From an uncultured Dehalococcoidia bacterium (GTDB lineage: Bacteria; Chloroflexota; Dehalococcoidia; Dehalococcoidales; UBA3254): a stretch of 7,395 nt of DNA. The number at the start of each line of letters is the position of its first letter. The first letter of the stretch is position 1. The notes under the pieces are model-generated. The model saw nothing but the letters and a program-made list of their open reading frames with translations, had not been told where the DNA came from and ran no database searches. This document shows positions 4,484 to 7,395 of the stretch, one piece after another. The stretch lies in NCBI GenBank assembly GCA_903890885.1, contig CAITCX010000267.1, forward strand, positions 1 through 7,395, read 5' to 3'. Position numbers and translations under genes: made by a program.

Positions 4484-6265
4484 TTGTTAACTGAGTTGAA
4501 AGTAAAAGATCTGGGCATTATTGAGGATATGGACTGGAAACTGGACTCCAGTTTTAATGTCATCACTGGTGAAACCGGGGCTGGTAAATCCCTGATAATC
4601 GATGCCATTGAACTGCTTTTAACCGGTTCAGCCGGAGAAGATGTCATCCGCACTGGCGCAAATGAAGCTCGCATCGAAGGGGTTTTTACTTTATCTTCTG
4701 ATGCCCGTTATACCGCCTTAAAAAACTTTTTAGCGGACAAAGGTGTTCCTTGCGATGACGACGTTCTGATCGTTAGTTGCGAGATCAGAAGGGGGAAACC
4801 CGGCCTTGTCAGAATCAACGATCATTCCGTTAACAAAAGCCTTTTACGGTATGCCGGTCAATTATTAATCGATATTCACGGTCAAAGTCAGCACCTCTCC
4901 TTGCTGGACAGAAAGTATCACCTGGATATTCTGGATGCTTTCGCTCATACGCAAGAGATGCGGGCTGCCTTTGCTGCCGGGGTGTTGCGGCTCCAGGATT
5001 TAGAAGCAAGTCTGCATTCACTGGCGGAAAATGAAAAAGATCGGCTTCGCCAGGAAGATTTTCTTAGATTTCAGATAGAAGAGATCAGTAACGCTAAACT
5101 TTCGCCTGGTGAAGATATTGAATTAGAGGAAGAACGCAGGCTGATCTTAATGAGTGAAAAACTTAAGGAATATGCGCAGCAGGTTAGCCAGTCGCTGGAC
5201 GACCGGGAATTAGCTACCGATTCATCCTCTGCTGTAGGTCGCCTGAATCAGGCTGCTAAAGCCCTCAGGAAACTGGCCGAATTGGATTCCTCTGTTAAAC
5301 CCCAACTCGATTTGATAGAGAAAACGCTTTGCGATTTAGAAGAATCAGCCCGTGATATCCGTTTATATGGAGAACGTCAGGGCAGCGATCCACACCGTTT
5401 GGAGGAAATCGAATCGCGCTGGGAATTACTGAGAAATTTGAAAAGAAAATATGGACGGGATGTGCAAGCTGTTCTGGAATACCTGGAAAAAGCTAGAAAT
5501 GATCTTGCCTCTATAAATGGGTTTCTGGAGCAGCAGGCTCAATTGACGCTGGCGCTGGACAAGTTGAAAAAGGAATTGGGTCCAATGGCGGTTAAATTGT
5601 CCGGGGCGCGGTCTCGAGCCGCGGTCAAATTGGCAGGAGAGGTTGCTAAAGAGCTTGGTGAGCTGGAAATGGGGCAGATGCAATTTGAGGTCTCTGTTAA
5701 TCAAACGGTCTCCCCCGGTGGTTTGACCGGAGAAAAAGGAGAATACTTTAACTTTTCTTCCGACGGCATAGATATCGTCGAGTTTATGGTTTCGACCAAT
5801 CCGGGAGAACCCCTCAAACCTTTGGCCAAAATTGCCTCTACAGGCGAGATTTCGCGTTTTACTCTGGCTTTAAAAGGGGCTTTGTCTGGGGTTGATAATA
5901 TCCCTGTGCTGGTTTTTGACGAGATAGATATCGGTGTGGGAGGCCGCAGCGGGGACATTCTTGGGCGTAAACTCCAGCGGCTGGCGCAGACCCACCAGGT
6001 TATTTGTGTAACTCACCTGCCCCAGATTGCAGCCTATGCCGATTCTCATTATTGTGTGACCAAGGAGAATTTTGGGCAGCGTACAGCCAGTACATTGACT
6101 TGTTTGAAAGGCGAACGCCGCTTAAGCGAGTTGGCCCTTATGCTGACTGGTCCAGGTCACAGTGCTATTGCCTTGAAAAACGCAGCTGAATTGATAGAAA
6201 AAGCCGATAATTGGAAAAAATCATTCGCTCGAACAACCAGCCTACCTACTCAATTGACGTTTTAG
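4484..6265 (+). CDS. recN: DNA repair protein RecN (SMC-like ATPase)
   Basis: The product is 593 residues, slightly longer than the usual 550-580. RecN is a cytoplasmic SMC-like ATPase that binds DNA ends and helps RecA-dependent repair of double-strand breaks. The N-terminal MLTELKVKDLGIIEDMDW is typical of the family, which supports the TTG start at 4484, together with AGAGG (4473-4477) six bases upstream. Walker A is GETGAGKS (29-36). The IHGQSQHLSLLD segment (131-142) corresponds to the family's HGQ-x-H-x-SLLD element. About 160-370 is Leu/Glu/Lys-rich coiled coil. The ABC signature is STGEISR (452-458), Walker B is VLVFDE (475-480), followed by the D-loop IDIGVGGRSG and the H-loop His511 in VTHLPQIAAYAD. 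The signature has Thr where SGGE is usual. The gene is monocistronic, behind its own promoter and a strong terminator. Confidence 0.95.
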   Translation: MLTELKVKDLGIIEDMDWKLDSSFNVITGETGAGKSLIIDAIELLLTGSAGEDVIRTGANEARIEGVFTLSSDARYTALKNFLADKGVPCDDDVLIVSCEIRRGKPGLVRINDHSVNKSLLRYAGQLLIDIHGQSQHLSLLDRKYHLDILDAFAHTQEMRAAFAAGVLRLQDLEASLHSLAENEKDRLRQEDFLRFQIEEISNAKLSPGEDIELEEERRLILMSEKLKEYAQQVSQSLDDRELATDSSSAVGRLNQAAKALRKLAELDSSVKPQLDLIEKTLCDLEESARDIRLYGERQGSDPHRLEEIESRWELLRNLKRKYGRDVQAVLEYLEKARNDLASINGFLEQQAQLTLALDKLKKELGPMAVKLSGARSRAAVKLAGEVAKELGELEMGQMQFEVSVNQTVSPGGLTGEKGEYFNFSSDGIDIVEFMVSTNPGEPLKPLAKIASTGEISRFTLALKGALSGVDNIPVLVFDEIDIGVGGRSGDILGRKLQRLAQTHQVICVTHLPQIAAYADSHYCVTKENFGQRTASTLTCLKGERRLSELALMLTGPGHSAIALKNAAELIEKADNWKKSFARTTSLPTQLTF

Positions 6266-6287
6266 TTTTGGGATTGCTTCGTGTCCT

Positions 6288-7256
6288 TTAATTCCCTCGT
6301 TTATTAATGCGCAAACGTGGCTCAGTCGTTACTTCAGATTTATCTTGATTGCCTCTGCCAGGTGGTTGCTTGGTATTCATTTTTTGTGCTACTACTGCAT
6401 ACCACTCCCCATCCTGGTCGATTGCTTCTATTATTAGATCGGCCAAAGCTAGGCTAATCAATACTTCATCCAGGCTTTGGGTGCTGAATCCACTGCAAAC
6501 AACTCTTCCGCCTGGTCTGAGTATATAGGCCATTCGTGTGGCCAGCAGGGAAATTACTTTCACGGAAATGTTTGCCAATACGATATCACAACTGCTTTTC
6601 AAAGACCTTTGCCTGGCGAGGCTCAAAGTTCCGCGGGAGATACTAATCTGGTCGCACACTCCATTTTTGTTTATATTGTTACGCGCGGCTGAAACTGACG
6701 GGGAATCAGTATCCACAGCTTCCACTTCTGCTGCACCCAGTTTGGCGGCAGCGATAGAAAGTATTCCGGTTCCCGTCCCTAAATCAAAGATCTTCATCCC
6801 AGATTTAACGTGTTTTTCTAATCGTAGCAGGCATAAGCGGGTGGTGGGATGTAAACCGGTTCCGAAAGCTGCTCCCGGATCTAGCTCCAGTATAATACGC
6901 GTCGTTTTCTTTAGGCTGCCCTGAATCCAGGAAGGTTTAACAATAAACCGTTCTCCAATTTCCTGGGTTCCGAAATGCAGTTTAATCGACTCGAACCAGT
7001 CCTCCGGTTTGATAAGCCGTTCAGCCAGTTCAACGCTACAAGGCAGGCTGGAGAGTTGCCTGAATACTTCGAATTCAGTTTTTTTAAGGTTGCGGTTATT
7101 GGCCAAATATATTTTGACGATGAAGCGCTTGATCCCGCTCGTTTCAGCCTCCCATTTTTCCACTACCGCTCCGCCCTGCCCGAATTTACCCATAATGGCC
7201 GTTACCTGTTCAACCATTGATTCATTTACCACAGCGCTCACTTCAGCCCATTGCAT
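6288..7256 (-). CDS. prmA: Ribosomal protein L11 methyltransferase PrmA
   Basis: The product is 322 residues. PrmA uses S-adenosylmethionine to methylate ribosomal protein uL11 in the cytoplasm. Residues 1-100 fit the substrate-recognition domain (MQWAEVSAVVNE, then FGQGGAVVEKW at 25-35). The catalytic Rossmann domain follows: LDPGAAFGTGLHPTT (125-139) is the family hallmark, DLGTGTG (158-164) is SAM motif I, AVDTD (180-184) carries the acidic ribose-binding residue, and LANIS (227-231) is the motif IV region. The conserved domain ends near VVAQK (288-292). The last 30 residues form an extra, basic, low-complexity tail not typical of PrmA. ATG 7256-7254 is supported by AGGAG on the minus strand about nine bases upstream. 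The gene converges on recN with a 22-base gap. Confidence 0.93.
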   Translation of the reverse strand: MQWAEVSAVVNESMVEQVTAIMGKFGQGGAVVEKWEAETSGIKRFIVKIYLANNRNLKKTEFEVFRQLSSLPCSVELAERLIKPEDWFESIKLHFGTQEIGERFIVKPSWIQGSLKKTTRIILELDPGAAFGTGLHPTTRLCLLRLEKHVKSGMKIFDLGTGTGILSIAAAKLGAAEVEAVDTDSPSVSAARNNINKNGVCDQISISRGTLSLARQRSLKSSCDIVLANISVKVISLLATRMAYILRPGGRVVCSGFSTQSLDEVLISLALADLIIEAIDQDGEWYAVVAQKMNTKQPPGRGNQDKSEVTTEPRLRINKRGN

Positions 7257-7285
7257 TACTTTTTGCTCCTGATATCAATACATTT

Positions 7286-7315
7286 ATTCTACGGCATGCC
7301 GTGCTTTTTACACAA
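7286..7315 (-). promoter_or_regulatory. Putative prmA promoter
   Basis: On the minus strand TAGAAT (plus 7286-7291, five of six matches) lies 18 bases downstream of TTGTGT (plus 7310-7315). Transcription would start near 7279, about 23 bases before the prmA ATG. An alternative further upstream is CTGACA with TGA-TACTAA at 17-base spacing. The -35 of either is weak. Confidence 0.4.
7291..7302. promoter_or_regulatory. 12-bp perfect palindrome, possible operator
   Basis: ACGGCATGCCGT is its own reverse complement. It occupies the spacer of the putative prmA promoter and touches its -10, in the gap between prmA and the gene starting at 7391. It is GC-rich inside an AT-rich intergenic region and has no loop, so a dimeric protein site fits better than an RNA hairpin. 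The binding protein is unknown. Confidence 0.4.
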
Positions 7316-7337
7316 TGGAGCAGTTTAGTATCATAAT

Positions 7338-7366
7338 TTGATTTTATTGTCAGCCTATCTCATAAT
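7338..7366 (+). promoter_or_regulatory. Putative promoter of the right-edge gene
   Basis: TTGATT (7338-7343) and CATAAT (7361-7366) are separated by 17 bases and match four and five of six consensus positions. Transcription would start near 7373, giving a short leader of about 18 bases that still contains the Shine-Dalgarno. The nearby TTGTCA/TATATA pair would start too close to the Shine-Dalgarno to be useful. Confidence 0.4.
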
Positions 7367-7390
7367 AAACTTATATATAAGGAGGATTCG

Positions 7391-7395
7391 ATGAA
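7391..7395 (+). CDS. Start of an unidentified gene (runs off right edge)
   Basis: Only the ATG and two further bases are present. The start is supported by AAGGAGG (7379-7385) five bases upstream and by a promoter-like pair before that. Nothing can be said about the product. It is divergent from prmA. Confidence 0.6.

Noticed and set aside
6538..6924. 128-codon plus-strand frame
   Set aside because: It is antisense to the well-supported prmA catalytic domain and shows no recognisable motif or ribosome binding site.
1..7395. Mobile elements, CRISPR arrays, attachment sites or defence genes
   Set aside because: I saw no transposase, integrase, spaced direct repeats or defence-type domains on either strand; the genes are housekeeping or regulatory.

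Overview
The window reads as an ordinary bacterial chromosome segment of medium GC, with no mobile element, CRISPR array, tRNA or rRNA. The combination of a Tic20/DUF4870-like membrane protein fused to a second four-helix domain, an adjacent LiaF-like leader, an Lrp/AsnC regulator paired with a class I/II aminotransferase, a UPF0173 hydrolase and a tiny bS22/COX24-type ribosomal protein suggests Chloroflexota, most likely Dehalococcoidia. That placement is inference from gene content, not from a search.

Left part (1-1446): two membrane-protein genes point left. The first in transcription order encodes a polytopic protein (261-1247). About 110 bases further on is a strong Shine-Dalgarno and the start of a second gene that runs off the left edge (1-149). 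The leftward genes are divergent from an Lrp/AsnC-family regulator (1447-1929). The shared intergenic region carries a promoter-like pair on each strand, and the regulator's promoter contains a perfect 7-5-7 inverted repeat that looks like an operator.

Centre (1447-4338): the regulator is followed 35 bases later by a PLP aminotransferase (1965-3146), probably one transcription unit concerned with amino-acid metabolism. A metallo-beta-lactamase-fold hydrolase (3245-3892) follows and ends at a clear intrinsic terminator (3949-3975). Between that terminator and a second, very strong one (4303-4338) lies a 32-residue, extremely basic protein gene (4038-4136) matching the bS22/AURKAIP1-COX24 pattern, plus about 165 bases with no gene.

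Right part (4405-7395): recN (DNA repair ATPase, TTG start) has its own extended -10 promoter. It converges with prmA (ribosomal protein L11 methyltransferase, minus strand), with only 22 bases between the stops and no terminator visible there. Upstream of prmA a 12-bp perfect palindrome sits in the putative promoter, and a further gene begins at 7391 with a consensus Shine-Dalgarno and runs off the right edge.

No wholly new multi-gene system is evident. The most notable items are the tiny ribosomal protein gene bracketed by terminators, the two operator-like palindromes, and the fused membrane protein.
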